A DNA stretch of 64,000 bases from Tildeniella torsiva UHER 1998/13D (GTDB lineage Bacteria; Cyanobacteriota; Cyanobacteriia; Phormidesmidales; Phormidesmidaceae), in NCBI GenBank assembly GCA_019358835.1, contig JAHHIH010000002.1, forward strand, positions 310,001-374,000, read 5' to 3'. Shown here in pieces: positions 42,836-51,766 of this stretch. Each line of letters opens with the position of its first letter. Position 1 is the first letter of the stretch. A program made the position numbers and the translations under genes. Below the pieces are notes generated by a model. It ran no database searches and was not told where the DNA came from. It saw only the letters and a program-made list of their open reading frames with translations.

Positions 42836-43546
42836 CTAGACGGCAGCCAGCTCGGGGGCGGGGCGCTTGCTGTGGCGAATGCCTTCGATCGCCGTCGCAT
42901 AGTCCGGCGCGTTGAACACCGCCGACCCGGCCACGATCGCGTTTGCCCCCGCTTCCAGCACCTGCCAGGTGTTGTTGATCTTGAGGCCACCGTCTACTTC
43001 AATCCAGGGGTCTAGACCGCGCTCGTTGCACATGGTGCGCAGGGCGCGAATTTTATCCACCATGGTGGGGATGAAGCTCTGACCGCCAAAGCCGGGGTTG
43101 ACGCTCATAATCAGCACCAGGTCGCAGAGGTCGAGCACGTTCTCAATCAGCGACAGCGGGGTGCCGGGGTTGAGCACCACGCCCGCTTCTTTGCCCAGTT
43201 CTTTGATTTGGCCCAGGGTGCGGTGCAGGTGGGGCGAGGCGTTATGCTCGCAGTGGACGGAGATAATGTCGGCCCCAGCCTTGGCGAAGTCAGCGACATA
43301 CTTTTCAGGCTCGACAATCATCAGGTGCACGTCGAGGGGCTTTTGGGTAACGGGGCGAATGGCCTCGACAATCAGGGGGCCGATGGTAATGTTGGGCACA
43401 AAGCGACCATCCATCACGTCTACGTGAATCCAGTCGGCACCAGCTGCGTCAGCGGCCTTGATCTCTTCACCCAGACGGCTAAAGTCGGCTGACAGAATTG
43501 ACGGAGAGATGACGACGGAATTTTTGTTAGAAGAGGTGTGAGGCAT
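42836..43546 (-). CDS. rpe: Ribulose-phosphate 3-epimerase
   Basis: A 236-residue TIM-barrel enzyme of the Calvin and pentose phosphate pathways that interconverts ribulose-5-phosphate and xylulose-5-phosphate. Diagnostic segments are [57 protein letters not shown] and IEVDGGL. Catalytic Asp and metal-binding His residues are in place. It is convergent with the cyclase gene and has its own terminator. Confidence 0.97.
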   Translation of the reverse strand: MPHTSSNKNSVVISPSILSADFSRLGEEIKAADAAGADWIHVDVMDGRFVPNITIGPLIVEAIRPVTQKPLDVHLMIVEPEKYVADFAKAGADIISVHCEHNASPHLHRTLGQIKELGKEAGVVLNPGTPLSLIENVLDLCDLVLIMSVNPGFGGQSFIPTMVDKIRALRTMCNERGLDPWIEVDGGLKINNTWQVLEAGANAIVAGSAVFNAPDYATAIEGIRHSKRPAPELAAV

Positions 43547-43672
43547 GGGGAATGGTTCTCCTGTGCGTTTGTGCTTATCGTAACAAAGTCTTAAAATGTC
43601 TTCTCACAAATGTTCAGAAGTTGGGGGAATTCCCTATCAATATATGATGAAGCCCTGGGATCGCCCCAACCT

Positions 43673-43811
43673 CAGTAGATCACAAAATCCCCGCAGCCCT
43701 CACCCCCAGCCGGGGAGCTGGAACCAGACTTCAAAGTCCCTCTCCCAGCCTGGGAGAGGGCTTTAGGGTAAGGGCTGGATTACGGCAAGAAAGCGTGTTT
43801 GTGATCTACTG
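43673..43811. mobile_element. MITE-like element with 5-bp target duplication
   Basis: A 139-bp non-coding element with perfect 14-bp terminal inverted repeats, CAGTAGATCACAAA and TTTGTGATCTACTG. It is flanked by AACCT at both ends (43668-43672 and 43812-43816). Inside it lies an AGCCCT...AGGGCT palindromic repeat (43695-43776) related, in inverse orientation, to 12869-12963. It fills most of the 293-bp gap between rpe and the aldo/keto reductase gene. Confidence 0.82.
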
Positions 43812-43839
43812 AACCTAAGTGTTCAACTGTGATCAACCA

Positions 43840-45021
43840 TTAGGCATTCGACAATCGGGCCATCGCTTGACCCGCCAAGGCGGCGTGGGTCTCGGCCAGC
43901 AGGTGGGGAATTTGCTCAGCGTGGGGGCTGCGGCGCAGGCATTCGGCTAGATCTACCTGGCTGAGGTTCTCGGCCTTTTCGCCGGGGAACCAGTGGCCCG
44001 CTTTGCCCAGCATGTTGTAGCGGGCCTTGGCGTAGTCTTCCATATCAAAGGCTAGCAGCAGGTTGCGCAGCCGCAAAATGGCGGGGATGTTGATGTTGCC
44101 GGGGGTTTCGTCGGGTCTGGGCAGGCCCAGTTGCCAGGTGCGCAGCCAGTCGTCGCCCAGTACGGTTTGGGCGTGGTGGTGTAGGCGATCGAGCACGGGT
44201 TTGAGGTGCCTGTCAGCATCCACCAGAAGGGGCAGGGTTTTGAGGTGCTCGTCAAAGTCGGTGGGTCGGGATGCGCCAATGCTGAGGGTGTGCACCTGGG
44301 GATGGCTGAGGCAAAACAGATCGTTAAACACCATCGGGCTGAGGGGATCGCACAGCTGCACCAGCTTTTGGGGTGGGCTGTACAGATGCCCCCCTTTGTC
44401 GGATGGGCTGATGATGAAGACGCCGACATCGTGGCGCTGGGCGGTGGCGATCGCAGCCCAGTTATCTTGATTGACGTAGTACCAGTGCAGGTTGACGTAG
44501 TCGAACTGGTCGGATGCGATCGCTCGCTGAATTACCGCCGTTGGCGCATGGGTCGAAAAGCCAATGAACCGCACCCGCCCCTGCCGCTGAAACTCCCGCG
44601 CCACCTCCATACAGCCGCCGGGGCGCAGGGCCCAGTCTAAAATTTCGGCGGTGTTGATGCCGTGGAGACCGAGTAGGTCAACGGTGTCCAACCGCAGGTT
44701 GGCCAGGGACTGGGTGAGGTTGTGGCGAAACTCGGCCGGGTCAGCGGTGGGGGAGACTTTGGTTTGCACGATCAGGTGGTCTCGCGCCAGCCCCGGCAAA
44801 ATCTGCCCTAGCTGCACCTCTGAGGTGCCATAGCCCCGCGCGGTCTCGATGTGGTTGATGCCGACGTCTAGGGCGCGGCGAATGGTGGCTTCCAGGTTCT
44901 CCTGGTTTTTCTGGGGAACGTCTTCTAAGGGCACATCTTTCCAGGAGTGCTGGTACCGCATGCCGCCGCAGGAGAACACGGGCATCTGAAGCTCGGTACG
45001 ACCAAAGCGTCGGTACTGCAT
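43840..45021 (-). CDS. Aldo/keto reductase
   Basis: A 393-residue NADPH-dependent oxidoreductase. The (beta/alpha)8 barrel starts MQYRRFGRTELQMPVFSCGG. Catalytic residues are visible: Tyr in IETARGYGTSE, Lys in LIVQTKVSP, His in LLGLHGIN. The C-terminal ~100 residues match the extension of larger AKRs that often carry a 4Fe-4S cluster. Here the clustered cysteines are absent (only ECLRRSPHAEQIP remains), so the cluster has probably been lost. The natural substrate is unknown. Confidence 0.9.
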   Translation of the reverse strand: MQYRRFGRTELQMPVFSCGGMRYQHSWKDVPLEDVPQKNQENLEATIRRALDVGINHIETARGYGTSEVQLGQILPGLARDHLIVQTKVSPTADPAEFRHNLTQSLANLRLDTVDLLGLHGINTAEILDWALRPGGCMEVAREFQRQGRVRFIGFSTHAPTAVIQRAIASDQFDYVNLHWYYVNQDNWAAIATAQRHDVGVFIISPSDKGGHLYSPPQKLVQLCDPLSPMVFNDLFCLSHPQVHTLSIGASRPTDFDEHLKTLPLLVDADRHLKPVLDRLHHHAQTVLGDDWLRTWQLGLPRPDETPGNINIPAILRLRNLLLAFDMEDYAKARYNMLGKAGHWFPGEKAENLSQVDLAECLRRSPHAEQIPHLLAETHAALAGQAMARLSNA

Positions 45022-45607
45022 AGGGGGTGAGGTCTCAAAAGGGCTTATCCATCACGGTAAGCAAGGGATTGCTGATTGTAAAGGTTGGCCAGGTAGATTC
45101 AACACTATTTATGTCGCAAATATTAATCGTTAAGATCCATTGCCATAACAAATTTGGGCTTAACGTACACCTTGAATAAAATCATCTCTGCAAATAAATT
45201 CAAAGTATCTAAAACAAAATGTTCATGACAGTAAAAGACGGGAAGTATATAAGAATCAATGAGAACTGTCAAAATATAAAAAGTTGCAAAATTTTATATT
45301 TTAGCCATTGATTCAGCGGAAATTACGGAAGCCTATTCTCTACGCCGTGGCAATAATAGAGAGTATTGAAACCTAGGCAAAGGCTAGAGATCAGAGCCAA
45401 AATCTAATTTATGTTTGAAATAAATTGGTTCGAGAAAGCTGCTTGATCTTTTTAAGCTCTGGAAAGACTATTTCATTGCTTTGACCGCTTCAATTCTATC
45501 TTGCAAAGATGCATTGGCAGGCATCAAGGTTAGGTCATCAAAATCTGCTGGAATCAGAAAAATGCTGCTTTCGATAATCCATTTACCCATACTTTAAGGC
45601 AACTATT
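45022..45607. other. AT-rich intergenic gap
   Basis: A 586-bp stretch much richer in A and T than the rest of the window, with no credible gene. It contains a hairpin with arms AAAATATAAAA (45271-45281) and TTTTATATTTT (45292-45302). The final 150 bp probably hold the promoter of the gene at 45608. Confidence 0.65.
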
Positions 45608-46099
45608 ATGTCCACTGCTGTCATTCCATCTGTAGCTCAGTTGCGCTCTGAGCTTGGCGATTTTAGTAGTATTGTTTGTTTCAGAGCATTGGTTGTTGGC
45701 ACCGAAGAAGTCTTGGGTGAAAAGGCAGCCGCGATCGCACTTATTGGCGCTGGCCGCCAGCGGGGTCGGCAAGTAGCCGAGCAGCTAGGTCTTGCCGAGC
45801 AAAATAGGTCGCTTGAATCTGTGGCTGAATTACTCCAAGCCGCCTTAGGCAAAGATGGTACTCGACTCTGCATTGTGGAGAAAATTGTCGAAGCCGAAGA
45901 TAAGATTTCAGTTTACTGTCGAGAAACGATTTGTTCGGCTGGCGAACCCGAAGGCTCTCCCCGCAAACTCACGTTTACCCTAGGAGCCGTTCAGGGTGTG
46001 ATTGAGAGCGTCACCGGCAAGCGCTTGCGAGGCAAGCAAACGGAGTCTGTTCTGCGGGGCAGTGCCTTTGACGTGATCGAATTTGAAGTGATCGGCTAG
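45608..46099 (+). CDS. Conserved cyanobacterial protein of unknown function
   Basis: A 163-residue protein. IVCFRALVVGTEEVLGEKAAAIALIGAGRQRG in pieces, then DGTRLCIVEKIV, and the closing TFTLGAVQGVIESVTGKRL and KQTESVLRGSAFDVIEFEVI match a small cyanobacterial family I recall without a named function. The fold pattern resembles the ligand-binding V4R/heme-NO-like group, but this is weak. A stretch near 45633 looks like the D-arm of a tRNA (TAGCTCAGTTG) but is coding. It follows the AT-rich gap. Confidence 0.7.
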   Translation: MSTAVIPSVAQLRSELGDFSSIVCFRALVVGTEEVLGEKAAAIALIGAGRQRGRQVAEQLGLAEQNRSLESVAELLQAALGKDGTRLCIVEKIVEAEDKISVYCRETICSAGEPEGSPRKLTFTLGAVQGVIESVTGKRLRGKQTESVLRGSAFDVIEFEVIG

Positions 46100-46162
46100 G
46101 CCAAATGCAGCTTAAAGTCTGTAGATCTTTCATAAGAAGAACTACAGACGATGGCTATGGTT

Positions 46163-46867
46163 CTATTGCATCAGAACTACTTTATTAGTAAACGCGCCCT
46201 TGGCATCTACGTCATAGACGATCGGTACGCCCGTGGCCAGTTCTAGGCTGGCTACAGCCTCTTCGCTGAGGCGATCGAGCACCATCAAAATCGATCGCAG
46301 CGAGTTACCGTGGGCGGCTACCATCACATTTTTCCCGGCCTTTAGCTCCGGCAAAATCGCCGCTTCAAAAAATGGCACCGTACGCTTTACCGTGTCCTCC
46401 AGACTCTCGCCCCCCGGCGGCCGCACACTGTACGATCGCCGCCAGAGGTGTACCTGTTGTGCCCCAAATTTTTCCGACATTTCCGCTTTATTCAACCCCT
46501 GCAGGTCGCCGTAGTAGCGCTCATCTAGGGCAGGGGAGCGAATGATTTTGAGTTCCTTATCGGGTTCGCCAATGTGGCGATCCCAGCCGTGCCAGTCGGG
46601 CTCTGCAGGGTCGTGCCACATGTAGGGAATGCGGCCACCGCATACCTCATCGCACTCGGTCAGGCACACGATCGCCGTTTCGATCGCCCGAATCAGCATG
46701 CTGGTAAAGCAAATATCGACCGTGTAGCCCGCATCGCGTAATTTGCACGATGCGATCGTCGCCTCCGCCCGCCCCCGCTCGCTCATGGGGATATCGACCC
46801 AGCCGGTGAACTTGTTAACCGCATTCCACAGGCTTTGCCCGTGGCGGATCAAAATGAGTTTAGCCAT
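46163..46867 (-). CDS. gpmA: 2,3-bisphosphoglycerate-dependent phosphoglycerate mutase
   Basis: A 234-residue histidine phosphatase-fold enzyme of glycolysis. The phosphohistidine is in LILIRHGQSLWN. FTGWVDIPMSERG, ERYYGDLQGLNKAEM and the second His in VAAHGNSLRSI are the usual signatures. I start at ATG 46867 (MAKLILIRHG); the longer frame to 46954 adds 29 unrelated residues. It is divergent from the SelO gene, 165 bp away. Confidence 0.95.
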   Translation of the reverse strand: MAKLILIRHGQSLWNAVNKFTGWVDIPMSERGRAEATIASCKLRDAGYTVDICFTSMLIRAIETAIVCLTECDEVCGGRIPYMWHDPAEPDWHGWDRHIGEPDKELKIIRSPALDERYYGDLQGLNKAEMSEKFGAQQVHLWRRSYSVRPPGGESLEDTVKRTVPFFEAAILPELKAGKNVMVAAHGNSLRSILMVLDRLSEEAVASLELATGVPIVYDVDAKGAFTNKVVLMQ

Positions 46868-47032
46868 AGGATCGCAGCGGGGCCTGGGGAGGTAGAGCGT
46901 TAGAGGGGAAGGCCCATAGCCCCTCACTGCCACCTTACCCGATGGCGGGGGCAACGCCTGAGAACATCACGCTTCAGCAATTTTTGCAATACTTTAGTAA
47001 TATCTTTGTTGCTAAAGTATTTCCCCGCCGCT

Positions 47033-48481
47033 ATGACTGCCGCTAACCCCCTGCTTGCCCTCGAATACCTGCCCGCACTGGAGGCCCTGGGGGATGACTA
47101 CTACGATATTGTTGCCGCCGCCGAGTTTCCGCAGCACATTCTGCGGTTTCGCAACGACGACGTGGTGCAGCAGCTCGGCCTCGACCCTGCTGCCGTCAGC
47201 GATGACGACTTTATTGAGGCTTTCGGCAAGTTTCAGGGGCGCGAGCCCTTTCTGGCACTGCGCTACCACGGCTACCAGTTTGGCGAATACAACCCGTTTT
47301 TGGGCGACGGGCGGGGCTTTCTCTACGGCCAGGTGCGCGGTACCAACGGCAATCTCTACGACTTTGGCACCAAGGGCTCTGGCACTACCCCCTACTCGCG
47401 CGGTGGCGACGGCATGCTCACCCTCAAAGGCGGCGTGCGTGAGGTGCTGGCCTCCGAAGCGCTCCACGCGTTAGGCGTCAACACCTCCCGCGCCATGAGC
47501 CTGGTCGAAACGGGGCAGGCACTCTGGCGGGGCGATGAGCCGTCACCGACGCGATCGTCGGTGCTGGTGCGCTTTAGCCAGTCGCACATTCGCTTTGGCA
47601 CCTTTGAGCGGCTGGAGTACCACAACCGCCCCGATCTGATTTCCAAGCTGCTGGAACATGTGATCGATATCTACTACCCTGAGGCGCGGCTGTTTACTGA
47701 TGCCCAGGAGCGGTATCGGCATTTTTATGGGGAATTGTGCGATCGCGTCGCCCGCCTCGCCGCCCAGTGGATGTCTGTCGGCTTTTGCCACGCCGTGCTC
47801 AACACCGACAACATGTCGATCACGGGTGAAAGCTTCGACTACGGCCCCTTCGCCTTTATGGATGGCTACGACCCACGCTTCACCGCCGCCTACTTCGACT
47901 ACGCGGGGCGCTACAGCTACGGCAACCAGCCGATCATCTGCCAGATGAATCTCAAGGCGCTGCAAAAGCCCCTCAAGCTGATCATGCCCGAGGCAGCGCT
48001 GGAAGCGGCTTTAGAACCCTTCAAAGATCGCTATGAAACCTACTACCGAGAGCGCATGCTCCGCAAATTGGGCTTTGAATCCCTTACGGACGATCTGGCT
48101 AATACCCTAGTCAGCCAGACCATTGAATTGCTGAGCGCGGTAGAAGTGGGCTATCACGATTTCTTCCTGGGGCTGACCCAGCAGTTCTCGGCTGAGTGGC
48201 GCGACGATACCAGCCAAATATTTAGCACCACGCTGCAAGCATCAGACGTGGCGGCGACGGCTCCGCTCGAAACCTGGCGACAGACCTATCACCGCTGCCT
48301 GCAAAGCCTTGGTGTAGAAAAAATGGCAGGCGTTGCCTCACTCCTGCAAGGCACCAACCCACAGACCGTGCTGCTGCGCCCCGAAATTGAGGCGATCTGG
48401 GAGCCCATCACCACCGACGACAACTGGCAACCCTTCTACGACCTGCTGAACAAGATCCAGCATCCGTTTGGGCAAGGCTAG
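47033..48481 (+). CDS. SelO (YdiU) protein adenylyltransferase
   Basis: A 482-residue pseudokinase-fold enzyme from ATG 47033. The SelO family moves AMP from ATP onto protein Ser, Thr or Tyr residues and affects redox balance. Motifs include [52 protein letters not shown], and the catalytic [20 protein letters not shown] with FAFMDGYDP. As in most bacteria, no C-terminal selenocysteine or Cys motif is present; the protein ends in [10 protein letters not shown]. Confidence 0.93.
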   Translation: MTAANPLLALEYLPALEALGDDYYDIVAAAEFPQHILRFRNDDVVQQLGLDPAAVSDDDFIEAFGKFQGREPFLALRYHGYQFGEYNPFLGDGRGFLYGQVRGTNGNLYDFGTKGSGTTPYSRGGDGMLTLKGGVREVLASEALHALGVNTSRAMSLVETGQALWRGDEPSPTRSSVLVRFSQSHIRFGTFERLEYHNRPDLISKLLEHVIDIYYPEARLFTDAQERYRHFYGELCDRVARLAAQWMSVGFCHAVLNTDNMSITGESFDYGPFAFMDGYDPRFTAAYFDYAGRYSYGNQPIICQMNLKALQKPLKLIMPEAALEAALEPFKDRYETYYRERMLRKLGFESLTDDLANTLVSQTIELLSAVEVGYHDFFLGLTQQFSAEWRDDTSQIFSTTLQASDVAATAPLETWRQTYHRCLQSLGVEKMAGVASLLQGTNPQTVLLRPEIEAIWEPITTDDNWQPFYDLLNKIQHPFGQG

Positions 48482-48618
48482 ACTCTCTGGCACTGGCTTC
48501 GACCATGGTGGGCATTGCCCTCCCTACGAATCTGTCCACGCTACAGATCCTTGGGTAGGGGTAGGGCACGACCAGCCCTAGGTAAACTGGAATACAAACT
48601 CTACTTTAAATAATCCCC

Positions 48619-48945
48619 ATGGCCGACGACCCTACCTCTAGCCCCTTGGCTCCTCCTGCTACCGGCAAAATTCTTCAGTGCTTCAGCGGTTCTTTTGTGG
48701 CGGGCACTATCGCCATGCTTGCCTACCGCATGATGCTCTCCATTGCTGCCAATTTTGCCGCCCGGCCCGTCCTGTCTGACAACCCAGCCGTGGCGAATAT
48801 CTCATCCGCCGTGCGTACCCTAGTCGTCGGCATGGCCGCCCTCGGCGCTGGCATCTTTGGCCTAGCCGCCGTGGGGATATTTTTGCTGGGCATTCAGCTC
48901 CTCTTTCAACGCCTCACCGGACGCCCCTCCACCCTGCAAGATTAG
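48619..48945 (+). CDS. DUF3082 membrane protein
   Basis: A 108-residue protein with two hydrophobic helices (FVAGTIAMLAYRMMLSIAANF and LVVGMAALGAGIFGLAAVGI) and a short polar N-terminus. It matches DUF3082, a small family found in cyanobacteria and plastid-bearing organisms, of unknown function. It lies 77 bp before the photolyase gene on the same strand; co-transcription is possible. Confidence 0.85.
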   Translation: MADDPTSSPLAPPATGKILQCFSGSFVAGTIAMLAYRMMLSIAANFAARPVLSDNPAVANISSAVRTLVVGMAALGAGIFGLAAVGIFLLGIQLLFQRLTGRPSTLQD

Positions 48946-49022
48946 CCCTACCCTCTACTCCCCACCCCCTACTCATCCACCCTGCGTAACAATAAAACAG
49001 ACCATTTCAAGGACGCAGCACA

Positions 49023-50522
49023 ATGACCATCGGGGTTTGGGTACTGGGCAATCAGCTCTGGCAAAGTCAGGCGGCTCTAGCCAGTTGTGAGAGCCAGAAT
49101 GCCCCGGTTCTCTTCATAGAATCCACTGAGTTTGCCAAAGAGCGCCCCTACCACAAGCAAAAGCTGGTGCTGGTCTGGTCGGCGATGCGCCACTTTGCCG
49201 ACGAACTTAATCAGGCCGGGTGGGCTGTTACCTACGCGATCGCCGCTGAAACCGAAACCGCCCTGCGCGACTGGCTCAAGGCTGAGGACATCAGTGAACT
49301 GCGGCTGATGAACCCGGTCGATCATCCCTTTACCGCCTGGTTGGAGGGTCTAGATCTGCCATGCCAGCTAACCATTCTCGACAACAATCTCTTTCTTTGG
49401 AGCACCGACGACTTCAAAGCCTGGGCCAACAAGCGCAAAGGCCTACTGATGGAGAGCTTTTACCGCGAAGGCCGCAAGCGCTTCAACGTGCTGATGACAG
49501 GCGACCAGCCAGTGGGCGGCCAGTGGAATTTTGATAAAGACAACCGCAAGCCCCCCAAGGGCAAGCTCAACACTCCGACGCCTCAATGGTTTAAACCCGA
49601 CGCTACCACCCAGGCAGTAATCGACAAAGTTGATGGCTTAAAAATTCCCACCTTTGGGGACGTTATTCCGTTTAACTGGGCGGTTACTCGGGAGCAGGCC
49701 TTGGAGGTATTAGATGTGTTCATCGCAGAGCGTTTAGAAACCTTTGGCCCCTACCAAGACGCGATGGTCACGGGTGAAGACACCATGTGGCACGCCCTGC
49801 TGTCGCCCTACCTGAACCTGGGACTGCTGCATCCGTTAGAAGTGATAGAGCGGACAGAGCAAGCCTTTATAGAACGCGACTTGCCGCTCAACAGTGTGGA
49901 GGGGTTTATTCGCCAGGTGATGGGCTGGCGCGAGTACATGCGCGGTCTCTACAGCCACTTTGAGGTTGATTATGGCGATCGCAACTGGTTTGACCACCGC
50001 CAGCCGCTGCCCGAGTTTTTTTGGACTGGCGAGGTAGAGATGAACTGCCTGCACCAGGCGATCGACCAAATCCACCGCACGGGCTACGCCCACCACATTC
50101 AGCGGCTGATGATTCTCAGCAACTTTTCGCTGATTGCTGGGTTCACCCCCCAGGAGGTGAAAGAGTGGTTTCACGCGGTGTTTATCGACGCCTACGACTG
50201 GGTGATGCAGACCAACGTGATTGGCATGGGCCTGTTTGCCGATGGGGGACTGCTGGCCTCTAAGCCCTATGCCTCGTCGGCCAACTACGTGAACAAAATG
50301 AGCGACTATTGCCAGGGCTGTCGCTACAACCCCAAACAGCGCACTGGGGAAGATGCCTGCCCGTTCAACTTCTTTTACTGGGACTTTCTCCATCGCCACC
50401 GCGACAAGCTCCAGGCTCAGGGCCGAATGAGTTTCATTCTCAAGAACTTAGATCGGATGGATGGCGAGGAGCTAGACGCGATCCATCAGCAGGCGACGGA
50501 TTGGCATGGAGTGCACCCGTAA
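49023..50522 (+). CDS. Fe-S cryptochrome/photolyase (prokaryotic (6-4) photolyase type)
   Basis: A 499-residue flavoprotein of the FeS-BCP group, which repairs (6-4) photoproducts in UV-damaged DNA. It opens with GVWVLGNQLWQSQAAL. The FAD region holds QVMGWREYMRGLY, HHIQRLMILSNFSLIAG and DWVMQTNVIGMG. The four cysteines for the 4Fe-4S cluster are visible: one in EMNCLHQA, then YCQGCRYNP, then DACPFN. No separate antenna domain is evident beyond the N-terminal Rossmann part, which in relatives binds a lumazine. Confidence 0.94.
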   Translation: MTIGVWVLGNQLWQSQAALASCESQNAPVLFIESTEFAKERPYHKQKLVLVWSAMRHFADELNQAGWAVTYAIAAETETALRDWLKAEDISELRLMNPVDHPFTAWLEGLDLPCQLTILDNNLFLWSTDDFKAWANKRKGLLMESFYREGRKRFNVLMTGDQPVGGQWNFDKDNRKPPKGKLNTPTPQWFKPDATTQAVIDKVDGLKIPTFGDVIPFNWAVTREQALEVLDVFIAERLETFGPYQDAMVTGEDTMWHALLSPYLNLGLLHPLEVIERTEQAFIERDLPLNSVEGFIRQVMGWREYMRGLYSHFEVDYGDRNWFDHRQPLPEFFWTGEVEMNCLHQAIDQIHRTGYAHHIQRLMILSNFSLIAGFTPQEVKEWFHAVFIDAYDWVMQTNVIGMGLFADGGLLASKPYASSANYVNKMSDYCQGCRYNPKQRTGEDACPFNFFYWDFLHRHRDKLQAQGRMSFILKNLDRMDGEELDAIHQQATDWHGVHP

Positions 50523-50694
50523 CTAGAAGTTGTGTTTTGTGACGGTTTGGAAGGGCGATCGCAGCCCCCTTAGCCCTGGGGCTAAAATGCAGATTCGAGG
50601 GGTGGATTGTAATTCCGCCCCATCGCGATCGCCCCCCAAGGGCCGGTCTCCGACCATCGCCTTCCGTTTCCTTGTTGAAATCCCCGGTATTTTC

Positions 50695-51150
50695 ATGGTT
50701 CAAACTGCACCTCCGCCCTCCGCCGACACCCTCCCCGCCGACAGCTATCTGGTGGTGGGCCTAGCCACCTGCTACCTGCGCCAAGAAGGCGAGACCATCG
50801 AGATTCAGGTGCTTGAGCCCATTCCTTCATCCTATTTAGAATCTGTGATTCAGGGCGTGCCGACCTCCTACAGCGCCATCTGCGGCACCACCATCGCCCA
50901 AGCCCAGGCCATGGATTTGCCCGAGATCGCCGCTGCCCCCGCCCAACCCTGCGCCGACTACGAAGAGCGCATCGCCGCTGCCGCCCGCACCTACCAGTCC
51001 CGACCCGCAGCGGCAGAGCTAGTGCCCCTGGGCACCCTGCGCCGCGATCTTAACTACTCCACCGAGAGAAAACGGGTGCTCAACAGCCAGCGCAAAATCT
51101 CAAAGAACGACAACGTCAAGCAGCACAAGTACACCCACGAAGTGCTGTAG
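50695..51150 (+). CDS. Conserved cyanobacterial protein of unknown function
   Basis: A 151-residue protein from ATG 50695. SYLVVGLATCYLRQEGETIEIQ, LEPIPSSYLESVIQGVPTSY and a basic tail KRKVLNSQRKISKNDNVK-like (actual KRVLNSQRKISKNDN) match a family I recall only as hypothetical in cyanobacteria. No membrane segment or active-site motif is visible. The frame extends upstream to 50530, but that part is arginine-rich and includes HIP1 repeats, so I exclude it. It ends against a shared terminator with furA. Confidence 0.7.
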   Translation: MVQTAPPPSADTLPADSYLVVGLATCYLRQEGETIEIQVLEPIPSSYLESVIQGVPTSYSAICGTTIAQAQAMDLPEIAAAPAQPCADYEERIAAAARTYQSRPAAAELVPLGTLRRDLNYSTERKRVLNSQRKISKNDNVKQHKYTHEVL

Positions 51151-51152
51151 AG

Positions 51153-51202
51153 ATTTAAAAATCAACGCCGCTGGGGTTCCCCAGCGGCGTTGATTTTTAA
51201 AT
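51153..51202. terminator. Bidirectional terminator between a conserved gene and furA
   Basis: A 50-bp near-palindrome with perfect 24-bp arms and a 2-base TT centre. The core is CGCCGCTGGGG / CCCCAGCGGCG, with A/T-rich outer arms giving a T-tract on each strand. The last six bases overlap the 3' end of furA, including its stop codon. Confidence 0.92.
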
Positions 51203-51652
51203 GGGCAAAATCGATCGCTGGCAGGTCGGGCAAATGCCGTGGATCAGCAGTTGGCAATCCAGAATGTGGTAGCCGGAGCGATCGGCGGTTTTGGCCCCTA
51301 CCTTGAGCACCGAGTCGTTCTTGAACTCGATGGTCTTGTTGCACCGCACACAGATCAGGTGGTGATGATGGTGGGGGGCAGGCTGGTTGATTTCGTAGCG
51401 TTTTTGGCCCTCGGCCAGCTCTAGCTCGCGCAAAATGCCCATGCGCGCCATCAGCTTGAGATTGCGGTAGATAGTGGAGAGGCTGATCGGCTCCCCTTCT
51501 TTTTCGAGCAATTCGCAGAGATCTTCGGCGCTCAGGTGGGTGCTTTCAGGCAGGTTCTGAAAGGTTTTGAGCATGGTCTCGCGCTGGGGAGTCATGCGCC
51601 AGCCGCGCTCGTTGAGTTCGGCTTTAAGGGCTGATGGAGTGTAAGCAGCCAT
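51197..51652 (-). CDS. fur: Ferric uptake regulator, FurA type
   Basis: A 151-residue regulator that represses iron-uptake genes when loaded with Fe2+. The DNA-binding domain has RGWRMTPQRETMLKTF and SLSTIYRNLKLMARMGIL. The metal region has PHHHHHLICVRCNKTIEF. Both CxxC pairs (CVRC, CPTC) and the extra Cys in HILDCQL are present, as in Anabaena FurA, where the cysteines give redox and heme sensitivity. The same length and opening (YT.S.LKAELNERGWR) separate it from the Zur and PerR paralogues. Two AT-rich Fur-box-like sites lie upstream. Confidence 0.92.
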   Translation of the reverse strand: MAAYTPSALKAELNERGWRMTPQRETMLKTFQNLPESTHLSAEDLCELLEKEGEPISLSTIYRNLKLMARMGILRELELAEGQKRYEINQPAPHHHHHLICVRCNKTIEFKNDSVLKVGAKTADRSGYHILDCQLLIHGICPTCQRSILPI

Positions 51653-51690
51653 GGCCTGGTTTCTCCCCGCTAGATTTCAATAACTAATCC

Positions 51691-51752
51691 TTAATGAGAA
51701 TAGTAGCGAACTTTCTGGGGTATTTGCAATAATTTTTTGTTATTGAGAATGA
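51691..51752 (-). promoter_or_regulatory. Fur-box-like AT-rich sites upstream of furA
   Basis: Within 100 bp before the furA start, two sites read, on the minus strand, CTATTCTCATTAA (near 51691-51703) and TCATTCTCAATAACA (near 51738-51752). Both resemble half of the Fur consensus GATAATGATAATC. Autoregulation by Fur is usual in cyanobacteria. The match is partial, so this is tentative. Confidence 0.4.
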
Positions 51753-51766
51753 CTCCGAAGACTGCT

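Noticed and set aside
45633-45650. tRNA-like D-arm sequence TAGCTCAGTTG
   Set aside because: There is no matching acceptor, anticodon or T-arm around it, and it lies inside a well-formed coding sequence.
47033-48481. Possible selenocysteine codon in the SelO gene
   Set aside because: The frame ends in a normal way without a C-terminal Cys/Sec motif and there is no SECIS-like hairpin after the stop.
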